Of a stretch of DNA of 64,000 nt, positions 17,183 through 25,338 are shown piece after piece. This DNA comes from JALZVT01 sp039029135 (lineage in GTDB: Bacteria > Pseudomonadota > Gammaproteobacteria > Pseudomonadales > Azotimanducaceae). Within the stretch, counting starts at the first letter, position 1; each line of letters begins with the position of its first letter. Position numbers and translations under genes: made by a program. The DNA lies in the NCBI GenBank assembly GCA_039029135.1, contig JBCCGT010000009.1, forward strand, positions 62,001 through 126,000. The letters are read 5' to 3'. The notes under the pieces were generated by a model, which did no database searches, was not told the DNA's origin, and saw only the letters and a list, made by a program, of their open reading frames with translations.

Positions 17183-18553
17183 TCACGCCGCGGCGTTCAG
17201 CCGTCGCGAAAGCGCCACGAGCGCGGCCATGCCCGCGACGAACGTGAGACCGTAAACCCCAACAATCGTGGTCAGAGAGAAACTCGGCAACACTGGCGCC
17301 ATGAGCGTCAGCACATGGAAGCCGAGAAACAGAATCGCGATGTTGAAGAAGGCGAGCTCCCGCGCAACCGGCGTCGACAGGTCGGGATCGAGGACGCGCA
17401 GCAGCACGAGACCGGTACCCGTCGAACCGCAGCAGCAGCCGAAAGACGTGAGCGCCCGCTCCACGCCGAGCCGCTGCACGAGACGTCCGAAGCCGAAGCA
17501 CAGCACCGCCGTGCCGATGGTGACGCTCACACACACGGCGGCGATGGGTGCAAAGTACTTCGCCAGCAGCCCGAACTGAATACTGGCAAGGGTGGCGACG
17601 ACCATGAAGTCCACCGCGCTGCCCGTGATGCGCCGCTGCGTGTCGTCGTCGATAAAGCGACCCACGCCGAACCGATCCATGAGCCGTCGCAAGATGAGAC
17701 AAATGATCAATCCGTGAATGAAGAACAGATTGTGGCTGAAGATGTGTCCCAGATTGGCGCTGCCCAGCGGAATCTGCGCGGCGATCGGGTGCAGGGCGCG
17801 AATGTACTGATCGGTGAGCAGGTAGGCCACGCCGAGGATGCCGATGTGCCATGCAAAGGTGTCCAGATTCGCCGAGTTGGTGACGTGATGGCCGGTGACC
17901 AGCCGCGATTTCTCATCGTAGTAGCCCTGCAGAAACTCGGCGTCCAGCCGCGCCGCCTGATTGGCATTGAGGCCGAGCCGCACGGCGCGGCGCGCAACCG
18001 GCACGCCTACCACGAAGGCGGCGAGAAAACCGACGGAGGCATAGATCAGCCCAAAGTCGACCGCCCCGGCCACGCCCAGCTCGCTCTCCCATATGTTGCC
18101 GAGTGCAAGCGCCTGACCCGGCCCCTGAGTGAAACCGTGGGTGACCAACAGCCCCAGAAAAGCCGACAGGCTGTTGTCGCCCAGCGTGTTGTAGCCCAGC
18201 ACGATCGCAAGCCCCAGGAGCGCCTGCAGCACGAGGCTCACCACCCAGACTACCGCGAGCCAGGAACCGCCGAGCGTCACGCCGCCTGCGCCCGCATCCC
18301 GTGGCCCGCCGGTAAGCACCAGGGACATGAAGCTCAGCGTGAAGCAGTGAAAGGCAATCGCGGTGAAGTCTGCACGCTCGAAACCGAGATCGAGAGGCAG
18401 CGCGAGCAGGGTGAAGCCCAGTAGACCGCCGATCAGGCTCGCCGGCATCAAGGCGCGGCGCAGCACGGCAACCCGGGCTCGCAGCAGCGTTCCGACCACG
18501 AGCAGCGCGCCGAGGAATGCGAAGGCGAGTACGCCGGTGAAGGTGTCGATCAT
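17183..18553 (-). CDS. Sodium/glutamate symporter-like carrier (GltS/ESS family)
   Basis: A 456-residue polytopic inner-membrane protein with about 10-12 hydrophobic segments. Conserved-looking motifs are the GTGLVLLRVLDPD and THGFTQGPGQALALGNIWE loops, the latter like the first re-entrant loop of GltS. Members import glutamate with Na+. Compared with E. coli GltS (about 400 residues) it is longer, with a cytoplasmic loop near 180-230, and resembles uncharacterised ESS homologues, so glutamate as substrate is unproven. Upstream lies a 17-bp tandem duplication; downstream is a convergent terminator. Confidence 0.78.
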   Translation of the reverse strand: MIDTFTGVLAFAFLGALLVVGTLLRARVAVLRRALMPASLIGGLLGFTLLALPLDLGFERADFTAIAFHCFTLSFMSLVLTGGPRDAGAGGVTLGGSWLAVVWVVSLVLQALLGLAIVLGYNTLGDNSLSAFLGLLVTHGFTQGPGQALALGNIWESELGVAGAVDFGLIYASVGFLAAFVVGVPVARRAVRLGLNANQAARLDAEFLQGYYDEKSRLVTGHHVTNSANLDTFAWHIGILGVAYLLTDQYIRALHPIAAQIPLGSANLGHIFSHNLFFIHGLIICLILRRLMDRFGVGRFIDDDTQRRITGSAVDFMVVATLASIQFGLLAKYFAPIAAVCVSVTIGTAVLCFGFGRLVQRLGVERALTSFGCCCGSTGTGLVLLRVLDPDLSTPVARELAFFNIAILFLGFHVLTLMAPVLPSFSLTTIVGVYGLTFVAGMAALVALSRRLNAAA

Positions 18554-18612
18554 GGAGTCTCTCTACAGACTGGCAATCGGCCGAGGGAGCACGACCGACT
18601 GCCTGTTGGGCT

Positions 18613-18646
18613 ATACATTGGGCGACTTGATACATTGGGCGACTTG
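18613..18646 (-). repeat. Tandem 17-bp direct repeat upstream of the gltS-like gene
   Basis: ATACATTGGGCGACTTG occurs twice head-to-tail, 60-93 bp before the start codon of the minus-strand carrier gene. It could be a regulator site pair or a recent slippage duplication. Confidence 0.6.
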
Positions 18647-18681
18647 ATCTGGTGGCTCATCAGGGCGCCCCGAAGAAGGCG

Positions 18682-20187
18682 TCAGTCCGCGGCCAATACG
18701 CGCTTACCCTCGCCCTGACAGTCGACATTCTGTGCCGCCAACCACTGCGCGTCTACGCGCGGCGGCGCGAGCTCAGGTACGGCCGCGATCGCCGCTTCAA
18801 GGGCGGCGGCCACACCCAGCAAAGCACGCTCCCCATACAGTCGCCCGACGAGCTGAACGCCAAACGGCAGTCCGTTCTCGTCCTGCCCGATGGGCAGCGC
18901 CACCACCGGATGACCGACGACCGTCAGCGCCGCCGTGAGCTCGAGCCAGCCCATGTAGTTGGTCACGGCGACGCCATCGATCTCGGCTGGGTTCAGGTGG
19001 CGCCACGGAAAGGGCGCGATGCTGACGCCCGGCAACAGCAGCGCGTCCACGTCTTCGAGCTGGGCAGCGACGTCGAGCAACAAGGCCTGCTGCGCGCGCC
19101 GCGCGCGGGCGATGTCCAGCAGCGGCGTGCGCAGCGCGGCGTCAAACGTCGCCCGCACGTTCGGATTGATGTCGGCCCGCCAGTGCGCTGCTTCTTCTGC
19201 ATAGTTCGCGGCAAACAGGTACTGGCGCAGATGCCAATCCACGTCGGGCGCCTGGGTTAAATCGATGCGCGCGGGGCGCGTTTCAGCGACGATTGCGCGC
19301 AGCGCATCCACACACCCGGCGAAGCGCTTGCGCACCTCGTGGGACACGGTGACCCCACCCAGGTCTGGACTAAACGCGAGCCGCAGCGTGTCCGCCCGCC
19401 GGACGGGGACGCTGGCAAAGGCGCCGGCATCCAGCGGAAACGCCATCGGATCGCGGCTACCGCCGTGATCCCGGCCGGCAATCACCGACAGCAACAGTCC
19501 CGTATCGGCGACGGACCGCGCCATCGGACCCTGCACCGCGTAATAGGACTGGGCGACCTTGCGCTGTTCATTGGGTACCACGCCCGGCGTAGCGCGCAGA
19601 CCGACGACGCCGCAAAAGCTGGCCGGTATCCGCAGGCTGCCGCCGTGATCCGACCCTGTCGCCAGCGGCGCGAACCCCGCGGCCTGGGCCGCGGCCGAGC
19701 CGCCGGAAGAACCACCGCACGTCAGGTCTGGAGCGAACGGGTTACCGGTAGCGCCGAACAGCGGGTTGATCGTGTTCGCGCCGATGGAGAGTTCAGGCAC
19801 GTTAGTCTTGCCCAGCACAATTGCCCCCGCGGCGCGCACCCGGGCAACAATCCCGCTGTCCTGCCCGGCCGGGAACACGGCGCGGTCTGGGCTGCCCCAG
19901 GTGGTCGGGCTGCCCGCGACATCCTGAATGTCCTTGATGAGGATGGGCAGTCCGCCGAGCGCGCCCGCGTCGGCGCGCCCAGCGCGCGCGTCGATCGCTC
20001 GCGCCTCTGCGCGCGCGACGTCAAAGCGACGCACGACCACGGCGTTCACGATTGGATCGAGACGCTCGATTCGATCAATGCACGCGTCGACGAGTTCCAG
20101 CGCGCCCAGAGCGCGGCGGCGCAGCAACTCGCGCGCGGCGGTCGCCGTCAGCAACGCCGGATCGGTTTCGTCTCGAACCACGGTCAT
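18682..20187 (-). CDS. Amidase signature (AS) family amidase
   Basis: A 501-residue AS-family hydrolase. The Ser-cisSer-Lys triad region is clear: Lys in LPILIKDIQ, the Gly/Ser-rich GGSSGGSAAAQAAG, and the nucleophile stretch GSDHGGSLRIPASFCG. The family hydrolyses amides; GatA is excluded by the absence of gatB/gatC and by the tail. The start at 20187 is selected because AGGGAG sits 5 nt upstream; an eight-residue longer frame is possible. It is divergent from the SDR gene at 20344. No signal peptide, so probably cytoplasmic; substrate unknown. Confidence 0.88.
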   Translation of the reverse strand: MTVVRDETDPALLTATAARELLRRRALGALELVDACIDRIERLDPIVNAVVVRRFDVARAEARAIDARAGRADAGALGGLPILIKDIQDVAGSPTTWGSPDRAVFPAGQDSGIVARVRAAGAIVLGKTNVPELSIGANTINPLFGATGNPFAPDLTCGGSSGGSAAAQAAGFAPLATGSDHGGSLRIPASFCGVVGLRATPGVVPNEQRKVAQSYYAVQGPMARSVADTGLLLSVIAGRDHGGSRDPMAFPLDAGAFASVPVRRADTLRLAFSPDLGGVTVSHEVRKRFAGCVDALRAIVAETRPARIDLTQAPDVDWHLRQYLFAANYAEEAAHWRADINPNVRATFDAALRTPLLDIARARRAQQALLLDVAAQLEDVDALLLPGVSIAPFPWRHLNPAEIDGVAVTNYMGWLELTAALTVVGHPVVALPIGQDENGLPFGVQLVGRLYGERALLGVAAALEAAIAAVPELAPPRVDAQWLAAQNVDCQGEGKRVLAAD

Positions 20188-20343
20188 GCCGCTCCCTGCT
20201 TGTCGGTGCAATGCGCAAACGTGCCATCATGCGCGCGCAAGGACAAATGCTTCGCCGCAGCAGGTGCCAGCGCGACCAAGGCAATCGTTACCGCAGCAGG
20301 CACGCCGGCGGAGTTCCATACAGGGCGAACCCCTGAGGGCAGG

Positions 20344-21162
20344 ATGGGGAACGAGCATTCAGCGCAGCGCGGCGCAGCGCCCGCCGCGCCCATCGTGGTT
20401 ACCGGCGGCGGCAGCGGCATCGGTGCCGCCTGCGTCGAGCGACTGATCGCGCGTGGCGCGCACGTGATCGTCGTCGATCGCGCGGCGCCGAAGCGCGACG
20501 ACGTCAATTTCGAGCACTGCGATCTGACCGGGTTGGACGCGATCGGCGCATTGGTCGCGCGTCTGCCCGCCCAACTACACGCCCTGATAAACGTCGCCGG
20601 CGTAGCCACCACCGAACCGGCGCAGAACACGATTGCGGTAAATTTTCTCGCGCTGCGCGAACTGTGCGAGCGGCTTCTGCCAAGCATCGAACGCGGCGGC
20701 ACGATCGTCAACGTCGCATCCACCGCCGGGCGGCGCTGGGCAGAAGAGCGGGCACGCATCGACGGCATGCTCGCCACACGCGATTTCGCGGCCGGCCTCG
20801 CGTGGCTTGAACGCCACAAGCACCAATGGATACAGGAACCCTACCGCTTCTCCAAGCTGTGCGCGGCGGCGTACACCTATCGCGCCACCCAGCTTGCCCT
20901 GCCCCACGGTGTGCGCGTGAACTGTGTGCTGCCCGGCGTCGTCGAAACGGCCCTGTCGCCCGCGTTCAGGGAGATCGTGGGGCCGCAGCTTTACGACTGG
21001 GGCGTCGAGCAGATCGGGCGACCGGGCGCCCCCGGCGACATCGCCGAAGTGCTGGAGTTCCTAACGCTAGGTCCCTGCGACTGGCTCAACGGCGTCGAGA
21101 TCGTCGTCGACGGTGGCTACATCGCGGGCATCGTTGGCGGTTGGATCACGCCGCCAACCTGA
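20344..21162 (+). CDS. SDR family oxidoreductase
   Basis: A 272-residue short-chain dehydrogenase. The cofactor motif GGGSGIG is near residue 22, NVAG near 87, the catalytic Ser in NVASTAG, and the Tyr/Lys pair in YRFSK. A 30-residue insert between the Ser and Tyr motifs (WAEERARIDGML...) is longer than in ordinary members and resembles 3-alpha-hydroxysteroid dehydrogenase-like proteins, but I cannot assign a substrate. The start at 20344 follows GAGGGCAGG. It is divergent from the amidase and convergent with the OmpA-like gene. Confidence 0.85.
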   Translation: MGNEHSAQRGAAPAAPIVVTGGGSGIGAACVERLIARGAHVIVVDRAAPKRDDVNFEHCDLTGLDAIGALVARLPAQLHALINVAGVATTEPAQNTIAVNFLALRELCERLLPSIERGGTIVNVASTAGRRWAEERARIDGMLATRDFAAGLAWLERHKHQWIQEPYRFSKLCAAAYTYRATQLALPHGVRVNCVLPGVVETALSPAFREIVGPQLYDWGVEQIGRPGAPGDIAEVLEFLTLGPCDWLNGVEIVVDGGYIAGIVGGWITPPT

Positions 21163-21175
21163 TACGACAAGGAGG

Positions 21176-21205
21176 CGGCCGCACGGTTAACGAACCGAGC
21201 GGCCG
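21176..21205. terminator. Hairpin between convergent SDR and OmpA-like genes
   Basis: CGGCCGCACGGTT pairs with AACCGAGCGGCCG over 13 positions with one mismatch and a 4-nt loop. It sits in the 49-bp gap between two facing stop codons, so it could serve both strands. T-tracts are poor. Confidence 0.5.
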
Positions 21206-21211
21206 TCGAGC

Positions 21212-21883
21212 TCAGCTATTTCGAATCGGTATGAGCTTGAGATCGACGCGGCGATTCTGGGCGCGACCCTCACGCGTGTCGTTGTCCGCAACGGGACGCG
21301 CCTCGCCGTGACCGCTGGCGACGATCCGAGCACCGAGCACGCCGGCGCGCTGCAGTTCGCTCGCGACCGTTACCGCGCGTTTTTCCGACAATGACTGGTT
21401 GTAGTTCCATTCGCCCTGACTGTCGGTGTGACCTGCGACATCGATGGTGGTCTTGTCGAACTCGGTGAGTACGCCTGCCAGATCGTCGAGCACGAGCGTA
21501 AACTCGTTGCGCACCGCCGCGCTGTTCACGTCGAACGTGATCCGGCTGGGCATCACCAGATGCAGTTCGTCGCCGTCGCGCACGACCTGTACGCCGGTGT
21601 CGGCCAAGCGATCGCGCAGCTTGTGTTCCTGCGCGTCCATATAGGCGCCCACCGCGCCGCCGGCAATCGCACCGACGCCGGCCCCAATCAGCGCATTGCG
21701 GCGACGCTCTTTGGCGTCGTCGCCGGTAATGACGCCGACGATGGCACCCGTCGCGGCCCCAATGGCCGCGCCGCGTGCCTTGTTTTGATGTTCAGAACCG
21801 CTGCTCGCACAGCCGCCGAGAAAAAGCGCCGTCACAACCACGGCCGCCACGCGCCGCTGCGGCGCAGCAAACAATCGAACCAT
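21212..21883 (-). CDS. OmpA-family lipoprotein with glycine-zipper segment
   Basis: A 223-residue envelope protein. A signal peptide ends in a lipobox (LGGC, Cys near 25). A glycine-zipper, alanine/glycine-rich double segment (about 37-85; GAAIGAATGAIVGVITG and GVGAIAGGAVGAYMD) follows, then a C-terminal OmpA/peptidoglycan-binding domain (about 110-223) with IDVAGHTDSQG and NRRVDLKL. This YiaD-like plan anchors the outer membrane to peptidoglycan. Single gene, facing an SDR gene; the upstream gap to the NhaC gene is 160 bp. Confidence 0.9.
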   Translation of the reverse strand: MVRLFAAPQRRVAAVVVTALFLGGCASSGSEHQNKARGAAIGAATGAIVGVITGDDAKERRRNALIGAGVGAIAGGAVGAYMDAQEHKLRDRLADTGVQVVRDGDELHLVMPSRITFDVNSAAVRNEFTLVLDDLAGVLTEFDKTTIDVAGHTDSQGEWNYNQSLSEKRAVTVASELQRAGVLGARIVASGHGEARPVADNDTREGRAQNRRVDLKLIPIRNS

Positions 21884-22044
21884 TTTGATGTCCCCAAAAC
21901 TTCAAGATATGGAGGTGTCCCCGACCGTGATAATGCCCGCTGGTGCACGCCTGCGCCGCGACGCCGATCACAGTCGGCCGTTCATGGGGTCCGCATGGTG
22001 GCGGCGAACGCCTGAATTGCGGCTGAACGCGGGCTCCGAGGTGT

Positions 22045-23514
22045 CTATGCAGCCTGGGCAGCCGACGGTTCGGGGAGCCGTCGAATCCGAATCATCAGCG
22101 CCGCGAACAGCAGCGTCATCAGCGGACTGATGAGATTGAAGAAGCAGTATGGGAGGTAAGTTAGCGTCGCGACGCCCAGCACAGAGGCGTGATAGGCGCC
22201 GCAGGTGTTCCAGGGCACCAACACGGAGGTGACGGTGCCGGTGTCTTCGAGCGTGCGGCTCAGGTTGCGCGAGTCGTAGCCCATGTCCCGATACAGGCTC
22301 GAGAACATTCGGCCGGGTACGGCCACCGCCATGTACTGATCCGAGGTGCTGACGTTCGTCACCAGACAGGTCGCGCCGGTGCAGGCCACCAGACTGAAGA
22401 ATCCGTTCACCACCGAGCGCACCGCACTCATGATGCGATCGAGCAGTCCACTAGCCTCATAGATGCCGCCGAACGTCATCGCGGCGATGATCAGCCAGGT
22501 CGTGTTGAGCATGCCGGCCATGCCCGACGCGCCAAACAGTTCGGCAAGCATCGGGTCGTCGACCGGTATCGACAGGCCCGCAAACAGCGTGGTCATGAGC
22601 AGCTCATAGACGCCGCCGGCGAGGCCCGCCTCCAGCAGACGACCAATTAGGTCCTGCTGCCATATCCCCGCCGCGAACACGCCGGCCACGATTCCAGCGA
22701 CCATCGCCGGTACCGCGGCCGCGCCGCGGACGATGAGCACGAGCACGAGCAGCGGCGGTAGCAGCAGCCAGCCGGATACGTTGAACGTCGCATCAATCTG
22801 GGCCATCGTGTCAGCGACGCTGGCCGGTGTCGCGCCATCCAGTCCGAGGCCAATGAACAGGAATACGAGGGCCGACAGCAGCATCGATGGACCGGTGGTC
22901 AGAAACAGATAGCGAATGTGATCGAAGACATTGGTTCCGGTGGCTGCCGCGGCGAGATTCGTGGTATCCGACAGCGGCGACACCTTGTCACCGAAGTACG
23001 CACCGGAGATGACGGCGCCGGCGATCAGCCCGTCGGGCAGCTCCAGTGCCCGACCGATACCGATGAGCGCGACGCCGATGGTCGCCGACGTGGACCAGGA
23101 ACTGCCGCTGACCAGCGCCGTAACGGCGCACAAAATCGTGCTGGCAAACAGAAAGATCGCTGGGCTCAGCAGCATCAGCCCGTAGTAGACCAACGTCGGC
23201 ACCGTCCCGCACAGCAGCCAAATGCTCGCCAGTGATCCCACCAGTAGCAGGATCAGCAGCGCGGGCACCGTGGTGCTGATGCTCTTGGTCACCTGTTCTA
23301 GCTGCGTCTCCCAGTCGACCCCGAGCCACACGGCGATCGCAGACGTCAATCCGGCCACCGCTAAAATCGATAGCTGGCTCGAGCCCGACAGCGCGTCGTC
23401 ACCATAGATGAATACGTTCCAGGTCAGCAGACCCAACAGCAGCAGCGCGGGTAAGAGCGCCAACAGCAGCGAGATGTCGCCGCCGCGAGGGGCATCCTGA
23501 GCGTCAGTGGTCAT
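22045..23514 (-). CDS. NhaC-family Na+/H+ antiporter
   Basis: A 489-residue polytopic carrier with about 11-12 membrane segments. Family-like motifs include SGAYFGDKVSPLSDTTNLAAAATGT (the NhaC signature loop with Asp residues) and TCLVTNVSTSDQYMAVAVPGRMF in the second half. It would exchange Na+ for H+ or a similar substrate pair at the inner membrane. The ATG at 23514 is given; a GTG five codons earlier is equally possible because neither has a strong ribosome site. It lies 45 bp after the end of the nitrate block but reads in the same direction, so read-through is possible. Confidence 0.87.
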   Translation of the reverse strand: MTTDAQDAPRGGDISLLLALLPALLLLGLLTWNVFIYGDDALSGSSQLSILAVAGLTSAIAVWLGVDWETQLEQVTKSISTTVPALLILLLVGSLASIWLLCGTVPTLVYYGLMLLSPAIFLFASTILCAVTALVSGSSWSTSATIGVALIGIGRALELPDGLIAGAVISGAYFGDKVSPLSDTTNLAAAATGTNVFDHIRYLFLTTGPSMLLSALVFLFIGLGLDGATPASVADTMAQIDATFNVSGWLLLPPLLVLVLIVRGAAAVPAMVAGIVAGVFAAGIWQQDLIGRLLEAGLAGGVYELLMTTLFAGLSIPVDDPMLAELFGASGMAGMLNTTWLIIAAMTFGGIYEASGLLDRIMSAVRSVVNGFFSLVACTGATCLVTNVSTSDQYMAVAVPGRMFSSLYRDMGYDSRNLSRTLEDTGTVTSVLVPWNTCGAYHASVLGVATLTYLPYCFFNLISPLMTLLFAALMIRIRRLPEPSAAQAA

Positions 23515-23559
23515 GGTCGGTAAGCGCACCTGCGGTTTGTCCGGCCGCAGTGTAACCGG

Positions 23560-25338
23560 TCAATGCCCGCCGGGGTGGACGCCGACCTGAGGCAGGTTCG
23601 CGAGTCCCGTTTGCCGCGCCTGATCGGCAAACGCCGAATTGCGCCAAAAGAAGGCCCCGGGCATGGTCGTCGGTATCACAAGGACGTAAAAGAACGCCCG
23701 GCTCAGTGCGGCCGCGACGCCGGCCATGGCGCAGCCGCCCCAGAACCAGGCGGAATCCACAACACCCAGCGCTACGCCGAGGGCACAGTTCGCGCTCGCC
23801 AGCAGCAGCGCGTTGCGAAGCCAGTAGCTGCGCCCAAAGGCTGTCTCCAGCTCTCGTTGTGCCGCGGCACCCTCACCGCCGATGCGCCACATCGCTCGCC
23901 GGTGGAAGCCGAGGCCAATGCCGTCCACGCCGATCCCGATCAGCAGACACCAGGCGAGTGGATGCAGCGCCACGTCGACGGCGAAGGCTAGCTGCAGCCC
24001 GGCGACACCGGCAGCGCCGAAGACGAGCGCCGCACCAGCGAACGCCGTCACCACCTGCCAGTGATTCCAGAACGGCCGCGCGGGAATCAGATAACAGCGC
24101 ACCATGTAGTACAGCCCGACGATCCCGGCCGCCCCTGCGAGCGCGCTCGCAGCGGCGGCGAGCGTCGACCAGTCCGCGAGCGTCGCCAGCCAGCCGCTTC
24201 CGGCTAGCGCCAGACAGGCCGCGAGACCCGCACCCTCGCGCGCAACGGGCGAATGGCGCAGATTATTGAAACCACGATAAAAGCGTAGTGGCTTTCCAAG
24301 GTGCGTGGTCGACGCCAGCAGCCCCGCGCCGAGCAGCGCCGGCACAGCAAACAGCAGCGGCCCGAGCGGTACCCCATCGACGAACAGACCTAACGCGAGC
24401 AGGCCGACCCCGGCCTGCGCGAGTAGCGTAAACGCGACCAGCGCATTCTCACGCGAGTTGAGGCGTCCTAGACCCCAACCTCGCGTTCCAGAGCCGGAAA
24501 CGCGCGGATCGCCCGCCGATACCGGCCCGGACCGATAGCCGCCCTCCTCGCGACGGTACTCCAGCGGCTGCGAGTCTGGCCGCGTAAGCACATCGGGCAG
24601 GCGTTTGCGCTGCTGAAAACGGATGTTGGGCTGCGTAATCCGCGGATCTGGGAACCCAGGGATCGTCGCGTCCGCGTCCTGGCGGCCTTCGGGCACCGTC
24701 TCGATCACCCCGAAGTCCAGCGCATTGCCGACGCACGCCGAGACGCACGCCGGCTTCAGACCGACTTCGAGTCGATCGACGCACATGTTGCACTTCGAGA
24801 CCTGTCCCTCGACCGGATCGAGCTGCGGCGCATTGTAGGGACAAACCCAGGTGCAATAGCCACAGCCGAAACAGGTATCAGGATCCTGCAGGACCGCGCC
24901 GTACTCCGCGTGTTTGGTGTAGGCGGCGGTCGGACAGCCCTTCAGACACACCGGATCATCGCAGTGATTGCACGCCATCGAGATATTGAGACGCTGATAG
25001 TCGGGATAGCTGCCGCCCTCGACGTAGCCGACGGACCGAAACGCGAGGTGCGCCGGCGTTTCGTTTTTCTCTGCGCACGCGGCCTCGCAGGCGTGACAGC
25101 CGATACAGTTGTCGGCGTTGAAATAGAAGCCATGCTGCTTGTTGCGCAGCGGATTGCAGCCAACGGACGGGTTGTCGTTGATACCGAGTGGGCGATTCTT
25201 GGGCAGGGCTTGTCCCTGAGCTTCAGTCAAATCGATGAGGTCGATCAGCTGCCCGTAGCGATTCTCCGCAGGGCCGGCGTTCTGGCTCAGCTTCGCATAG
25301 TCAGGCTCCGCCGGACGTCGCTCCCAGAGTTCAGCCAT
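23560..25338 (-). CDS. Fused DmsB/DmsC-like electron-transfer and membrane-anchor protein of nitrate reductase
   Basis: A 592-residue fusion. Residues 70-210 carry four 4Fe-4S cluster sites typical of DmsB/PhsB ferredoxins: Cys78/81/84/88, 123/126/131/135, 156/159/162/166 and 183/186/198/202. From about residue 300 to the end there are eight or so hydrophobic helices matching the DmsC/YnfH anchor family. In DMSO reductase these are two subunits that pass electrons from menaquinol to the molybdenum subunit. Here the start ATG overlaps the nitrate-reductase stop by one base (TGATG), so the two are translationally coupled. I infer that this protein delivers quinol electrons to the nitrate reductase, in place of a NasC-type NADH subunit, which is absent. 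Confidence 0.85.
   Translation of the reverse strand: MAELWERRPAEPDYAKLSQNAGPAENRYGQLIDLIDLTEAQGQALPKNRPLGINDNPSVGCNPLRNKQHGFYFNADNCIGCHACEAACAEKNETPAHLAFRSVGYVEGGSYPDYQRLNISMACNHCDDPVCLKGCPTAAYTKHAEYGAVLQDPDTCFGCGYCTWVCPYNAPQLDPVEGQVSKCNMCVDRLEVGLKPACVSACVGNALDFGVIETVPEGRQDADATIPGFPDPRITQPNIRFQQRKRLPDVLTRPDSQPLEYRREEGGYRSGPVSAGDPRVSGSGTRGWGLGRLNSRENALVAFTLLAQAGVGLLALGLFVDGVPLGPLLFAVPALLGAGLLASTTHLGKPLRFYRGFNNLRHSPVAREGAGLAACLALAGSGWLATLADWSTLAAAASALAGAAGIVGLYYMVRCYLIPARPFWNHWQVVTAFAGAALVFGAAGVAGLQLAFAVDVALHPLAWCLLIGIGVDGIGLGFHRRAMWRIGGEGAAAQRELETAFGRSYWLRNALLLASANCALGVALGVVDSAWFWGGCAMAGVAAALSRAFFYVLVIPTTMPGAFFWRNSAFADQARQTGLANLPQVGVHPGGH

Noticed and set aside
17315..18424. Plus-strand frame of about 370 codons opposite the GltS-like gene
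   Set aside because: Strongly charged antisense of membrane helices; no homology recognised.
21884..22044. Two TGTCCCC motifs in the gap before the OmpA-like gene, considered as REP units
   Set aside because: No hairpin and no clear repeat unit; chance is sufficient.
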